Assembly: GCA_023375675.1 (NCBI GenBank) | Contig: JALQBC010000035.1 | Span: 310,001 to 374,000 of the forward strand | Direction: 5' to 3' | Length of the DNA stretch: 64,000 nucleotides | From: Cytospora piceicola | Taxonomy: Eukaryota; Ascomycota; Sordariomycetes; Diaporthales; Cytosporaceae | Notes under the pieces: model-generated | Database searches by the model: none | What the model was told of the DNA's origin: nothing | Seen by the model: only the letters and a program-made list of their open reading frames with translations | In this document: positions 23,918 through 34,981 of the stretch, piece after piece | How positions within the stretch are numbered: the first letter of the stretch is position 1 | How the letters are laid out: each line of letters opens with the position of its first letter | Translations under genes and position numbers: made by a program

Positions 23918-25032
23918 ATGGCGACGCAAGCGAAATTCGACATCAGTCCCGAAGAGCAGGCGGGCCTACTTCGTTTCTGGCGTCAGCAGTACAGTTACAA
24001 ATCTCAACCAGTGCGCGGCGTTCGCCTAGAGGGGAAGACAGCCATCGTGACCGGTGCCAATACCGGCGTTGGCTTCGAAACCTGCCGTCAGCTCCTCGAC
24101 CTCGGACTGAGCAGGCTCATCATTGCCGTGCGGAATGAGGAAAAGGGCAAGGCCGCCGCCCACAAGCTCTGGTTGGGCCGGAGTCTCGAGCTAGACGCCA
24201 TACAGGTCTGGGCTCTGGACCTCTCCGTGTACGAGTCGGTTGTTGCTTTCGCAGAGCGCGCTATGCGTCTCTCGAGCCTGGATATCGTGAACCTTAACGC
24301 CGGCTTCGCCCCAGCCACGCGCATGTTCAACGAGCACACAGGCCACGATGAAGTGATCCAGGTTAACTACCTGTCCACGGCGCTTCTAGCGATTCTGTTG
24401 CTCCCGGTCATCGAGACAAAGAGGGCGAATCAACCGGAACCGACTCGCATTACCTTCACCACAACCGAAGCCTCAGCCTGGACCAAGTTTAAGGAGAAGA
24501 CCAAGACACCTTTGTTAGCCGCACTCGACAAGAAGGGCAAGGTCGATATGTTTGACCGTATGACGGTGTCTAAGCTGCTCGAGATGTTCTTCGTCCAGAA
24601 GCTAGCTGAGGTTGTGCCTCCCTCTATTGCTGTGATCAACGCAGCTTCGCCCGGGGCTATCAACGATTCCGATTTCAACCGAGAATTTGACAAAACCTTT
24701 ACGGGTGCATTAGCCAAGATGTTCTTGAAGCGTGTTGGCGGCACGTCAGCCGATGGCGGTTGCTTGATGGCGGATGCCATGGTCAAGCATGGGGATGAAA
24801 CTCACGGGCAATTCATCTCTTTCCAGAAACTCGTCCCGTAAGTTTGTCCCACCTGTTGACGGGTATACTTTGATTTGAAATGTTTGGCTAAGTCGAATGA
24901 TGTTGCAGTATGCCGCCAATCATCTACACACCAGAGGGCAAAAGGATTTCGGAGCAACTCTGGCAGGAAACAATGACTGAGCTTTCGTTTGCCAAGGTCG
25001 AGGATATCTTGAAGAGCATCAAACACGAATGA
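23918..25032 (+). CDS. Short-chain dehydrogenase (retinol dehydrogenase-like) with altered catalytic residues
   Basis: Two exons, 23918-24837 and 24909-25032, encode 347 aa; the 71-bp intron restores LVPMPPIIYTPEGKRISEQ. The cofactor motif is TAIVTGANTGVGFETCRQLL, and IVNLNAGFAP matches the NNAG block. In the fungal subgroup the active site reads S..ExxxW and DRYxVSKLL. Here the Ser position is Thr183 (TTTEASAW) and the Tyr position is Met215 (DRMTVSKLL), while Lys219 is kept. The rest of the protein is well conserved with no stop or frameshift. Without the tyrosine proton donor normal SDR chemistry is unlikely, so it may be inactive or moonlighting. A base-calling error cannot be excluded, but Tyr to Met needs more than one base change. 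Confidence 0.87.
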
Positions 25033-25868
25033 GGGCACATGACATCCATCCGATGTCACGAGTACCATTCAGACCTCCTCGGAGTCTCGGGCCCATTCAG
25101 AAGGAAGGCCAAGAGTTACAACCGAGGTCTTCTATGTGAGTCTGACCGTTTACAATAGGGACCAATGCCGATCATGCCACACTGTACATGGCAAGGACAA
25201 GCGAGGTAACACGGAGATGTCTCGAAGGCCATTAGCATGACGCGGTCCCTGTCGCACTAATTCATATGCGATGTTTCGCTGACTGAACCTCGCATTTCAC
25301 GGCCTCCACCACATCGCATCCCCTTGCTCCGCAACACGGCGGGGGCGGAGTGCGATGTTGCTTCTCACTGGCACCTATCTGCGTTGGCGACGGTACATCG
25401 GCGTGGGAACTTGGGATGAATGGGCCGAGATTCCACAAGCCCCTCAAGGCGGCCACTTTATAGAGCGAGGAAGTTCACGGCGTGAACTGAATGTGGCTAG
25501 TCATCATGAGAAAGGGCCGCCCGAAGTTACATTGCAGGAAAAACCTGGGGTACATACATGAAATCTGGGGAGGAGGGGGAGTTTGATCCCTGGATCGTCA
25601 GCCTGTGAAAACAAACAAAGCTGCAAACCCGAGTCACTTCTCTATGCCGATAGCCGATGTATGTAATGAGCGGGCAGGGAGGGGCCTGAGGACATGATGA
25701 TGAAGAAATCAGGAGGGACTGAATACTATATAAAAACGGGCTGTCACCCGCATGGGGTCACTTACACATTGGCCGAGCCACCACGACGCGAATTACCACG
25801 GAATACAAGCACCAACATCAAACACACAACAACGCTATAGAATTCTCTTAGCCCTACGCAATACTATC
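25033..25868. other. Intergenic region, promoter of the CFEM gene
   Basis: No gene seen in about 830 bp; it ends in a strong TATA element and an AC-rich leader. Confidence 0.4.
25727..25734 (+). promoter_or_regulatory. TATA box of the CFEM-protein gene
   Basis: TATATAAA lies 135-142 bp upstream of the ATG at 25869. It is the best match to a consensus TATA box in the window and suits an inducible secreted protein. Confidence 0.6.
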
Positions 25869-26240
25869 ATGATGCAGGCAATTATCGCCCTGAGCTTCGC
25901 CACAATGGCTGCGGCTCATATCGCACCGAGGCAGACTACTTGTGCTGCAACCGCCGCCATTCCCACCTGCGGCGTATGTGTATCCATTCCCTTCCGGCCC
26001 TCAGGGTTCCCATGTCAGTGGAGTGAGAGGTGTAAACTAACTATGGGCCTTACATAGGTGCCCTGCATCACCAGTGCTGCCTCAGCCATTGGGTGTGGCG
26101 CATACGACTTCCCCTGCCAGTGTACTAGTTCTGCTGAGCTCCAGTCATCTGCTCAGGCATGTGTTATATCGGCCTGTGGGATTGCCACGGGCCTCGAAGT
26201 TGTCTCTGCGGCGGATGCGGTTTGCACCGCATGTGCTTGA
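25869..26240 (+). CDS. Small secreted CFEM-domain protein
   Basis: Two exons, 25869-25973 and 26058-26240, encode 95 aa; the 84-bp intron (GTATGT..CATAG) joins PTCGVPC. An N-terminal signal peptide of about 17 residues ends at AAA. The mature part has ten cysteines; eight fit the CFEM order PxC..C..C..DxxCxC..C..C..C. The Asp in YDFPCQC is at the position that binds haem iron in CFEM proteins such as Csa2. No C-terminal hydrophobic GPI signal follows, so it is probably freely secreted. CFEM proteins act in haem/iron capture or as effectors and surface proteins; which applies here is unknown. It converges on the MFS gene 370 bp away. Confidence 0.85.
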
Positions 26241-26609
26241 GTGACACACAGGAGAGTGAAGGGTGTCTTGTGGCCGGCCAAGGGTCTCATGTATGCAAGG
26301 GGCTCGGGCAATATATACTCGATCGTACCACATAACTCATGAATACATCAGGGCCCTGCTCGTGGCATATAAACACCGTCGATCATAAAGCTGTTACAAA
26401 ATCACACTGAGTCACTGCGACTGTAACTCGCTGTTGCGATTGTGTACAAAGCTACACACCTACTTGCTGCTACTGCCATACAACTGAGAACTCTGCTAAC
26501 CTGAAAAACTGATAGTCTGCTAGGCCTACTACTATATTCTAAGCAATCTCAGAGCTTGGTTTGAATAACATCTTCGACTATTTTGCTGAGGGATATAACC
26601 CCGTAGAAC
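26241..26609. other. Intergenic region between convergent genes
   Basis: Shared 3' flank of the CFEM and MFS genes. No gene or clear repeat seen. Confidence 0.35.
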
Positions 26610-28336
26610 CTAGTGATTCAAGCCCTTCTTCCTGGCCTTCTGCACATCCCTCCAATACATCTCAGCCGTTGCTTCCCTCATCTTCCGTCCCCATCTCACC
26701 ATGCCAAACAAGCTCGCATTCCACACAAAACCAAGGACCGCCACGGTGATGTATGTGTTGCGGTACCCCATTGCATCTAGCCATGGGGTGATCGCATAGT
26801 TGATGGCAAAGCTCAACGTGTTCCTGATCAAGACGCAAGTGACCACCATCCCCCCGGACAATTCTCGGTACGACGAAATAGCATAGTTGAGCGCTGCCGA
26901 CACACAAAGGGCGTTGCTCATCGCGAGCAGGAATTGGGAGAAGACAAGGCCGAACCAGTGGATGTGATGAGCTATCCCAAGGCCGTATAGGATCATGCTG
27001 AAGGGTACGAGAATCATGGACCCGATGAAGAGGTATAGGGTGTGCTCCGGTTCGGAGATGCCGTTGTTGCGCCGAGCCATTTTGATCGTGAGCATTCGAC
27101 CGACCTTCCCAGAGAAATAACCGCTAGGTAATTGGAGTTAGCAGGTATTTGCTGCAAGAAACAATGGTGCGTGACTTACCCTATCATCGTGCCAATAACG
27201 CCAGCCGAATATGCACCCGCCACATCTGCTGTCGTCCATCCGTACATGGTAGTATACACGGTTCCAGTCGTGGCGTTTTGCGTGCCGGACCATACGAGGT
27301 TGTTCGCTCCGTACATCAGGCCGGCATATACGACCGGAGGGTACAAGAAGCCCTTGAACGGGGCAATGGCAACGTCGAGTATCCGATTCGGCCGTGGCTT
27401 GTCCTTCATGGACAGCTTTTGCCAGTAAGTCTTCCGCGGCCAGACGATTTCTCCATTCTCGCTGTCGCTGTTGGCCGTCGCTGGAGATGCCGTCTTGGTC
27501 TCAGACGTCTTCTCGGACATATCGACCACTTTCACCTCCGCGTCGGCAGAAGCCGCCTGAACGACACTTGCCTCAATTGCCGTCGTACTAGGCTCCAGCT
27601 CGACATGCTTTCGGTCGTAGTTGGTCTCCTCCATCAAAAAGAAACAGTACACGAAGGCAACGGCGTTGAAGATCGCGCACCACCTCAGCGTCCACTCCCA
27701 GCCCATCCCGACATTAATGAATCCCGAGATCATCGGCGCGAGCTTTCCGGTCAGGGCTAGTGACCAGCCGTACCAAGCCATATACTTTGGCCGCTCGTGT
27801 GCGAACCAGATGTCGGTTATGGAGATCTCGCATAGAGACTCAACTGGTGGGCCGAACAGACCGAGCAGTATCCGGTTGACTTGGTATGTCTGGGCTGTTG
27901 TGCAGAGTGGGGCGGTCGCCATGATAATGATGTTGGTTGCCAGGGAGAATAAGTACGCCGGCCGCTTGCCATACTGCAAGGCCAGGGGTTGCCAGATGAT
28001 GCATCCCCAGCCGTAGAATAGGAACATGATACCGGTCCCATTGTTCAGATCCGTCAGACTCAGGCCCGTTGCCGCTCGAATTGGCGTGACGATGGAGTAC
28101 ACCGCGCTCGAGGGGATGGCCAACATGATGGTGTAGACGACCACGCAGGAGGTGGCCAGGAGTTTCCGGCGGAGGGTCCAGTTCAGGGGGTCTTCCGGGT
28201 CGTCACTGGGTCGTGGGATGAGGACAATATCACCGGAGCCTTTGCCGCCCGCATGCTTGGTTTTTATTGTGCCTCCCAGGTCGACGAGGTGCACTGTTCC
28301 TGGAGGAAGGGCATGGCTGGCTTCGGTTTCCGCCAT
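26610..28336 (-). CDS. MFS transporter, DHA1-like drug/metabolite exporter
   Basis: Two exons, 28336-27180 and 27123-26610, encode 556 aa; the 56-bp intron falls in ..GTMIGGYFSGKVGR. The start MAETEASHA is the first ATG; the longer frame upstream begins with GTG. The N-terminal cytoplasmic motif RPSDDPEDPLNW is typical of fungal DHA1 exporters. About 12 hydrophobic segments are readable in two groups separated by a charged central loop (residues about 270-350). Further family marks are QYGKRPAYLFSL (loop 2-3) and NRILLGLFGPPVESL. The substrate is unknown. There is no biosynthetic gene beside it, so link to a pathway is not supported. Confidence 0.88.
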
Positions 28337-29518
28337 ATTGAGGGCGTTGGGGGTGATGGTGGCGCGATTGTGATGGCCCAGATCCAGGGAAAAAGTACTC
28401 AAGCGATATTCAGAGAACTTCACCTTGAAGAAGTTGGGGCTCGAGAATACTTGTATTGTACTCACTAGTCGACGGTGCGGTTATCTCCGAGGTAAGCAGC
28501 TATAGTTAGTCAGTACACTTTTCCCCATCATTCTTTTCACATTCTATCCACCAGCCTATCGTGTTGCCAAGTATTCAGGGGTTGTTGAAGCAGGAACAAG
28601 GGGTTTATTATCTGGCAAGTTATGGTGTTGAACGGATCATATCAAACAATATGTGACTGGGAGATAGTCTCTAGTACCCGGCAATATGGCCTTCACCAAC
28701 TGGTCAACCTCTTCCAGGCTTATCTTGATAAGAAGATGCATGAGATGAACGTATACATGCATTATCAGCTTATGCAGGACAATAGGATTGTACTGTACCT
28801 ATGCATACCCTTCCAGATGATGATCCGGGCATCATGCGGGTGGATTGAGTCGACTCGTGGTGTTTGTGTAGTTGTCTGGACAACCCTGGGAATCTATGGT
28901 GTGAATATCTAGAAGCCTTGATATACACTTGCACAGTGCATTCCGCTCAGTTCTCTTGAGGTCGGGTGAAATATAGAAAGAATGTTATAACAGAGCACCA
29001 CCAGGAAAGGGAACCCCCCACCCTCACCCACGCGGGGATAAGCATAAACAGTTGCACAAATGCCTATCAAAGGAGGGGGTTATAAGCCAATCCTTGGTGT
29101 GTGGACCTTTGCATCCGGATATCAGCGGACAGATCCGCTAAGACAGCCGGACGGCCGCACTATCAAATGTGCTGCCTTTTGAGACTCTTTGTCTTATCGA
29201 CGAGCTCGGTTTGAAGCGGGGAGTGTTTGCGTTCACTGGCACTTAAACCCAGCCAATTTCCATCGCCTGCTGCAGAACGGTCGATATCACCAAACCATCT
29301 TCCTACTGACATCAAGCCCCTGTACGTTGTACATAAACTTAAATTTCACCGCAGCTTTGCCTCGAGGTTTACCTGGCAATCAACATCGATTGTACGAACA
29401 ATATTTGACTGGCGAACGGCGGTGCTTTTCAGCATCCAAAGGGCTCAGATAATCGGGAACTGCTTCAGACTGCACAACTAGTTCGCGCATAATATATAAG
29501 ACCCTTGCGACAGCCAAA
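28337..29518. other. Intergenic region, divergent promoters of MFS and amidase
   Basis: 1.2 kb with no supportable gene. TATATAAG occurs at 29493-29500, only 19 bp before the amidase ATG, too close for an ordinary TATA box unless the leader is very short. Confidence 0.4.
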
Positions 29519-31278
29519 ATGAGCACCTGGAAGGAGATATCGCAGATATCCCTTGATATCCGGGATAAATCCATCCCAAAGCAATGGCTCCTGGAATCAA
29601 CAAAGCTCCCTGGAGCGGACACGTTGACAGTCTTGAGCGTCCCCGCAGAGTCCGGGGCTTTGACACCAGAGGATATCACGATCACAGAATCCGATGTCTC
29701 CGATCTGCTAGAAGCATATAAGAGCAGCAAGTGGACAGTGAGACAAGTCGTCACGGCGTTTCTCAAGAAAGCCGTCGTCATAAACCAGCTGGTGAGATGA
29801 CCCCGCTCATCTGCGCATCCCACGCCCAGAAATCCCCGAGGACTTGGCTGACAGACCCCCTCAAGACCAACTTCGTTACGGAGTTCCTAGCCGACGATGC
29901 TCTCCAAAGGGCAGATGAGCTGGACGCCCACTTCAAGTCCACAGGGCAGCTCGCCGGCCCCCTGCACGGCGTCCCCATCTCGGTGAAGGAGCACGTCGGG
30001 CTCGCCAACCGCATCACCCACGCCGGCTTCGTCTCCTTCATCCAGCGCGCGCCCCCGACCGAGGACGCCCACGTCGTCCGCCTGCTCAAGCAGGCCGGCG
30101 CCGTCTTCCACGTGCGCACCAACCAGCCGCAGTCGCTCATGCACCTCGACTGCGAGAACAACATCACCGGGCGCACGCGGAACCCGCACAACCTGCTCCT
30201 CTCGCCCGGCGGGTCCTCGGGCGGCGAGGGCGTGAGCGTGGGCAGCCGGTGCAGCGTCCTGGGCATCGGGACCGACATCGGCGGCAGCATCAGGGCCCCC
30301 GCCGCCTTCAACAACTGCTACGGGCTCCGCCCCACCGCCCTGAGGGTCCCCAACCTGGGGAACGCGGGGCTGCTCCCCGGGCAGGAGAGCATCAGGGCCG
30401 TCGCGGGCCCGCTGGCCCAGAGCGTGGAGGGCCTGCAGGCCTGGATGAAGACGGTCCTGGAGCAGGAGCCCTGGGAGCACGAGACGAGCCTGATGCCCGT
30501 GCCCTGGCGGTCAGACGTCAAGCTCGGCAGCGACTTCACCGTGGGCGTCATGTGGTCCGACGGCTTCGTGAAGCCGCACCCGCCCGTCCTCCGGGCGCTC
30601 AGGGCGGCGGCCGAGAAGCTCAGGGCGGCCGGCGTCAGGGTCGTCGACTGGGAGCCGTACGACCACCAGCGGGGGTGGGACATCGTCGCGCCGCTGTACT
30701 TTGTCGACGGCGGCGAGCGCTACATCGACGAGTTCGCCAAGACGGGCGAGCCGGTCCTCCCGCTGACGCTGCACGCCCTGGACTTCGCGAGGAAGTCGGG
30801 CAAGGTCCCGCTCAGCGTCGGGGACAACTGGGCGCTGAACGTCCAGCGGGAGGCGTACCGGCGGGAGCACCACGCCCTCATGAAGGAGCGCGGGGTCGAC
30901 TTCATCTTGGGCCCGACGTACCCCGGCGCGGGTGTGCTGCAGGGCGGCCCCAAGTACTGGAATTACACCGCCATCTGGAACATCTTGGATCTGCCCTCTT
31001 CGGTTTTGCCGAGCGGTCTGGTCTGTGACAAGGCCGTGGATGTGAAAGACGCTGATTACAAGCCGTTGAATGCGACGGATGAGGAGGAGTGGAAGGCTTG
31101 TGAGTTCGACCATGCTACAGTGACGTGAGTGACGGAAGGCTGACTATGTGAAACAGACGACCCAGAGCTCTTCCATGGCTTTCCCATTGCGTTGCAGTTG
31201 GCTGGAAAGCGATACAAAGATGAGGAGGTTCTCGCGGCCACCAAAGTGTTGGACACGGCGCTCAAGGGTTCCAGCTAG
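29519..31278 (+). CDS. Amidase signature (AS) family amidase
   Basis: Three exons, 29519-29791, 29866-31099 and 31157-31278, encode 542 aa. Intron 1 (74 bp) uses branch site CTGAC and acceptor AAG. Intron 2 (57 bp) uses GTGAGT and CTGAC, and joins EEWKAYDDPELFHG in frame. The Ser-cisSer-Lys triad is complete: Lys132 in PISVKEHVG, Ser208 in SPGGSSGGEG, and nucleophile Ser232 in GTDIGGSIRAP. The spacings of 76 and 24 residues match those of characterised AS enzymes. The reaction is hydrolysis of an amide to acid and ammonia; the natural substrate is not predictable. There is no signal peptide, so the enzyme is intracellular. The middle exon is strongly GC-rich. Confidence 0.93.
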
Positions 31279-31619
31279 ACGAGAGGAGAAGAGCTCAAAG
31301 GTTGTCGGGGCGCGTTATAGACAGAACTTGGTAGCCATTCCCCTTGAAACTCAGCAAGGGGCTTGACATGTTCCAAGTCATTCCGGACCCCTGTTCCGAG
31401 TGAGCAATTCTGTTGATATTTTCGGCTTCTGGACCGTCGGTTGATAGTAGAACCAACACCCGCGTTCCAAGGGAGATCTGACCTTGCCTCCCAGACAAGT
31501 GTTATCCGAACGAAAGTGTAGATATGACTTGCAAGGGCTGAGCCCTACAGAGATTGTGAATGTATGTACGGCTAAGCCACTATATCTATCCATCCTTATA
31601 TATATATACACATATAATC
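31279..31619. other. Intergenic region between convergent genes
   Basis: 340 bp of shared 3' flank with an AT-rich stretch (TATATATATAC) at about 31599-31609. Nothing else seen. Confidence 0.35.
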
Positions 31620-34138
31620 TCATATAATCTCCAACATAGCATTAGCAGCCTCCCTCAGCCTCTCCTTCGCATTCGCGATATCCTTCAGGCTCGGCGGCAT
31701 CCCCGTCAGGCTGTCCAGCAGCGGCCTGTGGTCCGCCCTGGCCGCCAGGAACTCCAGGCACTCCTGCGTCGCCTTCTGGTACGACTCGATGGCCTTGTAC
31801 TCCCCCCTGTGCTTCTCCGCCTCCTCGGGCGGTATGACCAGCAGAGGGGCGGGGACCTTGCTGACCTTTGGCGGCGGCGGCGGCGGCACCATGATGACGT
31901 CCGGCGGGAGGAGTTGCGGGTTCTGGTAGTAATGCGCTTGCGGGTAGTTTGGGGTCACCATGGTGACCTGCGGTGGGAACTGTGGCACTGTTGGCGCTGG
32001 CTGGTAGACGCTGCCGGGAACGCCCGGAGGGGGCGGTGTATTCGGCAGGTACTCGTACCCCTCGGTAGTGATCAGGCCACCTGGAGTCAGGTACTTCTGG
32101 GGTGCCTTGTTGAAAGTTGCGTGCGGGAACAGCCCGTACCTGGCCATCATCTCAGCTTCTCCAGGTGGTGCATGGATTGTTGGCAGACGCGGCGCAATGG
32201 GCCGAGGAGCGAGCGGCCGGGCGACAGGTGGTCTGGGCGCGATTGGCCTTGAGGCCATTGGCCCGAGAGATCGAGGTTCCAACCAGCCTTGTGATGGGGG
32301 CTGGAATTGAGAAGGCGCAAGAGGAGCCGCGTTGTGGCCTTCTGCTGGTCGCCATTGCTGCTGACCTGCGCCGAGCTGACCGTTCCCGTTGAAATTGGGT
32401 TGCCCTGACTCCGGAAGTCGCCTTTCCCAGTCCTGCCTAAGACCCACACCATTCGTGAAATCAGGATATGGGGCCGGGTTTACAACAAGACCAGGCGCTG
32501 CTGGAGGCGGTTGTGGCAGAGCACCCTGATGCGCATTGTTGTTGGCCAAGGACATATGATCTGGCCCAGCGATTGGCGGCGGTTGAGGCGCACTTGAGGT
32601 CGGAGCAGGTTGCGGTGCTGCGGGTGGATGTGCCTGACTGATGGCTTGAGGAGCGGGCCCAGCTTGTGCCGACCCGGACACAGATTGGTCAACGTCCATC
32701 GCTGTTAGCAACGATTGTTGAGCTTTTGGTGACTTCTGTGTCGATTTCTGTTGCTCGTCGACACCGTCATCGTCATCGCCAGCTACACTGTCCAACTCGT
32801 CCTCATCGAGTGAAAATTCGTTATCGTCTTGTGCTGCATCCTCCGCAGCGTCTACCGCTGCAGCCTCTGCAGCAGCCGTCCCATGCATTTCTCCAGGCGT
32901 CGGTAAAGCGTTGTGCTGGCCAGGGATCGTCGCCTGTGGCTGGTGTTCGGACGCCTCGAACTGTGCACCTTCCGTATTGGCCCTGTTCTTTTCTCTAAGA
33001 AATCGTAGGTGCTGCGCGTTCCGTCTGAGAAGACTGGGGTCGATCTGTTTGGGCCTGAGGTGACCCATCAACTTATATGCATGCTCACGCCTCGCATCCA
33101 AAGCGACCTCCTCGTCCATTTTGCTCTTTACCCAGCCGTTGACATCTTCGATGCCAAGCTCTCTGGCAATGTTCTCAAACTGCTCCTTCTGTGACCTCAT
33201 GGCTTGGTTGCGGCAAAATTGGCGCACGTTGTTGACGTTGCGCTGCGAGTCCGGGACCAGACCCCAAACGGTGCGCAGTCTTTCGATGGTTGCAGCGCCT
33301 CGCTTGAGCTTGACACCACGGGCCTCAAGGTTCTTTGCAATATCTGCGGGCGACATTCCCTCCTTCGTCATCCTCGTGATCTCAGCCTTCCGCATGACAC
33401 GTATTCGCACTCGCTTGACGGGGACGGGGTCGCTGTTTGCCATGCGCTTGGCTTGCTCGAGGTGGGCTTTGCGGATGTTGGCGATGCCTTGTTCCGTCAT
33501 CCTCCGGGGAGCCTGATAATGAGGGCATGGTGTCAGCATGAATTATTGTCATTAGTGAGAATATTTGGGACAAGTTGGCTTACCCTCTGTCGCAAACCCC
33601 ATTTCATCCTCTGCCTCGCAACAGCTCTGCTGCTGGTGTCCACACCTTTCGCAACTAGGGCCTCTGAAATAGCCTTACAGCCCTGGCCATTCTTGGTCCT
33701 GTCCTCGATCTCGTCCTTGAAGTCTTCCAGGTTGGACCCCACTTTCCTCCCTCTCTTCTTGGGGAACAGCCATGGTTCTCCCGTTGATGGGTTGATGTCA
33801 TCGCCATCCTCCCGTGCGGTCCAGCTTAGGTCGGCATTGGTGGTGTCGACGCCGTCGAGCACACCTTCCGGGTCGTCCGGTAGTCTCCGGGTGATTTTGC
33901 GTAGGGAGGTGTATTGTCCTCCAGGGGCAATTGGGTTACGCGCTCCATCGACGGCTTGGCCTGGTGTTGAGCTGGGGTGTTGCAGAAGATCGCCGGTGCT
34001 GGGGCCAGCTTCAAGCTCGACGGCTTGTTGCAATTGAGTCAAGGAGTTGTCTGTGAAGAGATCATTGTCGTTGTTGTTATCCGCCCGTCGGGTTGGGTTC
34101 GCAGCCCGTTTACGTTGCTGAGAGACACCAGGCGGCAT
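31620..34138 (-). CDS. Putative DNA-binding protein with two HTH-like repeats, AT-hook-like motif and Pro/Gln-rich tail
   Basis: Two exons, 34138-33584 and 33512-31620, encode 815 aa; the 71-bp intron joins GLRQR to APRRMTEQG. The frame is open upstream to 34285, but that first codon is TTG, so the ATG at MPPGVSQQ is used. An AT-hook-like KKRGRKVG is followed by two related segments of about 50 residues. The first reads CKAISEALVAKGVD..MKWGLRQR and the second MSPADIAKNLEARGVKLKRG..TVWGLV. Both look like small helical DNA-binding units, a form seen in fungal Clr5-like or transposase-derived domains. Then come an acidic stretch (DDDDGVDE) and about 300 residues rich in Pro, Gln and Ala. A regulator is likely, but I do not recognise a named family. 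Confidence 0.65.
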
Positions 34139-34296
34139 ATCGGAGGGAAGGATGACACACGGGAACGCGTCGTCATGCGCGGGACGAGTAACCTTGTCGT
34201 TATCTCGTGAGACCGCTGTTGTTGAGGCGCCAGGTCTGCCGAGAAAAGATTGGTGTCGAGCTGCCAGCCGGATAAGCCGGGCCAAGCCACAGAACC

Positions 34297-34351
34297 ACCT
34301 GGGTACCTGGGTACTTAGTAAGTACCTAGATACCTAGGTACCTAGGTAGCC
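34297..34351. repeat. CTAGGTA-type palindromic repeat block
   Basis: A run of GGTACCT, TACTTAG and CCTAGGTA words, several self-complementary. Similar blocks occur at 45641-45694, 45803-45840 and 48557-48582. Confidence 0.6.
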
Positions 34352-34397
34352 ACCGGGATATAGCTTCAGCCACCGCGCTGCACCACAGCCACAGTGA

Positions 34398-34408
34398 CCC
34401 TAACCCTA
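34398..34408 (-). promoter_or_regulatory. Telobox-like element CCCTAACCCTA
   Basis: Nearly two units of the telomeric hexamer CCCTAA, about 200 bp upstream of the CHY gene start. In fungi such boxes in promoters are bound by Myb-type telobox factors (Tbf1/Teb1 type); activity here is inferred. Confidence 0.4.
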
Positions 34409-34606
34409 GAGGTGTCGACAGCCTCTTCCACTGAACAACACTCCATGTCTTGCTTGCAGTTGATCGTATTACACAGTACATTACCGGTTTCGTGGCGAGC
34501 AAACCTCATGCCGGATCATCACAACCACTGGTGATCTCGACTTACCCGGAAAATTTACCTCAGCAAACATCTGCTTCCCTCTCCTCAACACCCACCATTC
34601 CGGGCC

Positions 34607-34981
34607 ATGGCCTCGACAACCCTGGACGATAGCCATCAACAACCGCCTCAAGGGGCCCCGCCAGTTTATGGTGTCGACGTCAGTCCCCTAACACAATGCG
34701 CTCACTGGAATTCCGAAAAGGACATCATCGCCATCAAACACAAGTGCTGTGAGCAGTATTATGCCTGTATTAGCTGTCACGAGGCTCTCGCCAACCATCC
34801 TCCCCTGGTCTGGCCGCAGCATGAGCGACATAACAAGGCCGTGCTCTGCGGGAGGTGCCGCGCTGAGTTGACGGTGGAAGAGTACATGAGCTGTGGGAAT
34901 ATTTGTCCCGGCTGTGGCGCGCCTTTTAATCCTGGATGTTTGAAGCACTACGACCTCTACTTCGAGATGAACGGCCCCTGA
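34607..34981 (+). CDS. CHY-type zinc-finger protein (Hot13-like)
   Basis: A single exon of 124 aa, about the size of the yeast protein Hot13. The CHY zinc finger fills most of the protein. The ligands are seen in QCAHWNSEKDIIAIKHKCC, YYACISCHEALANH, LCGRCRAELTVEEYMSC and NICPGCGAPFNPGC. Hot13 works in the mitochondrial intermembrane space with Mia40/Erv1 and keeps small Tim proteins in a zinc-free state; that role is transferred by family and length only. CHY fingers also occur in larger ubiquitin ligases, but no RING follows here. The gene is divergent from the HTH-repeat gene. Confidence 0.88.
   Translation: MASTTLDDSHQQPPQGAPPVYGVDVSPLTQCAHWNSEKDIIAIKHKCCEQYYACISCHEALANHPPLVWPQHERHNKAVLCGRCRAELTVEEYMSCGNICPGCGAPFNPGCLKHYDLYFEMNGP

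Larger units (their letters stand above)
34139..34606. promoter_or_regulatory. Bidirectional promoter between the HTH-repeat gene and the CHY gene
   Basis: 468 bp between divergent starts. It contains a palindromic CTAGGTA repeat block (34297-34351) and a telomere-like CCCTAACCCTA box (34398-34408). Both genes may share these elements. Confidence 0.45.

Noticed and set aside
28622..28912. 96-aa plus-strand open frame
   Set aside because: Short, unrecognised, and no independent evidence.
29887..31113. Long antisense frames opposite the amidase
   Set aside because: Same GC-driven shadow effect; the amidase motifs and introns fit the plus strand.
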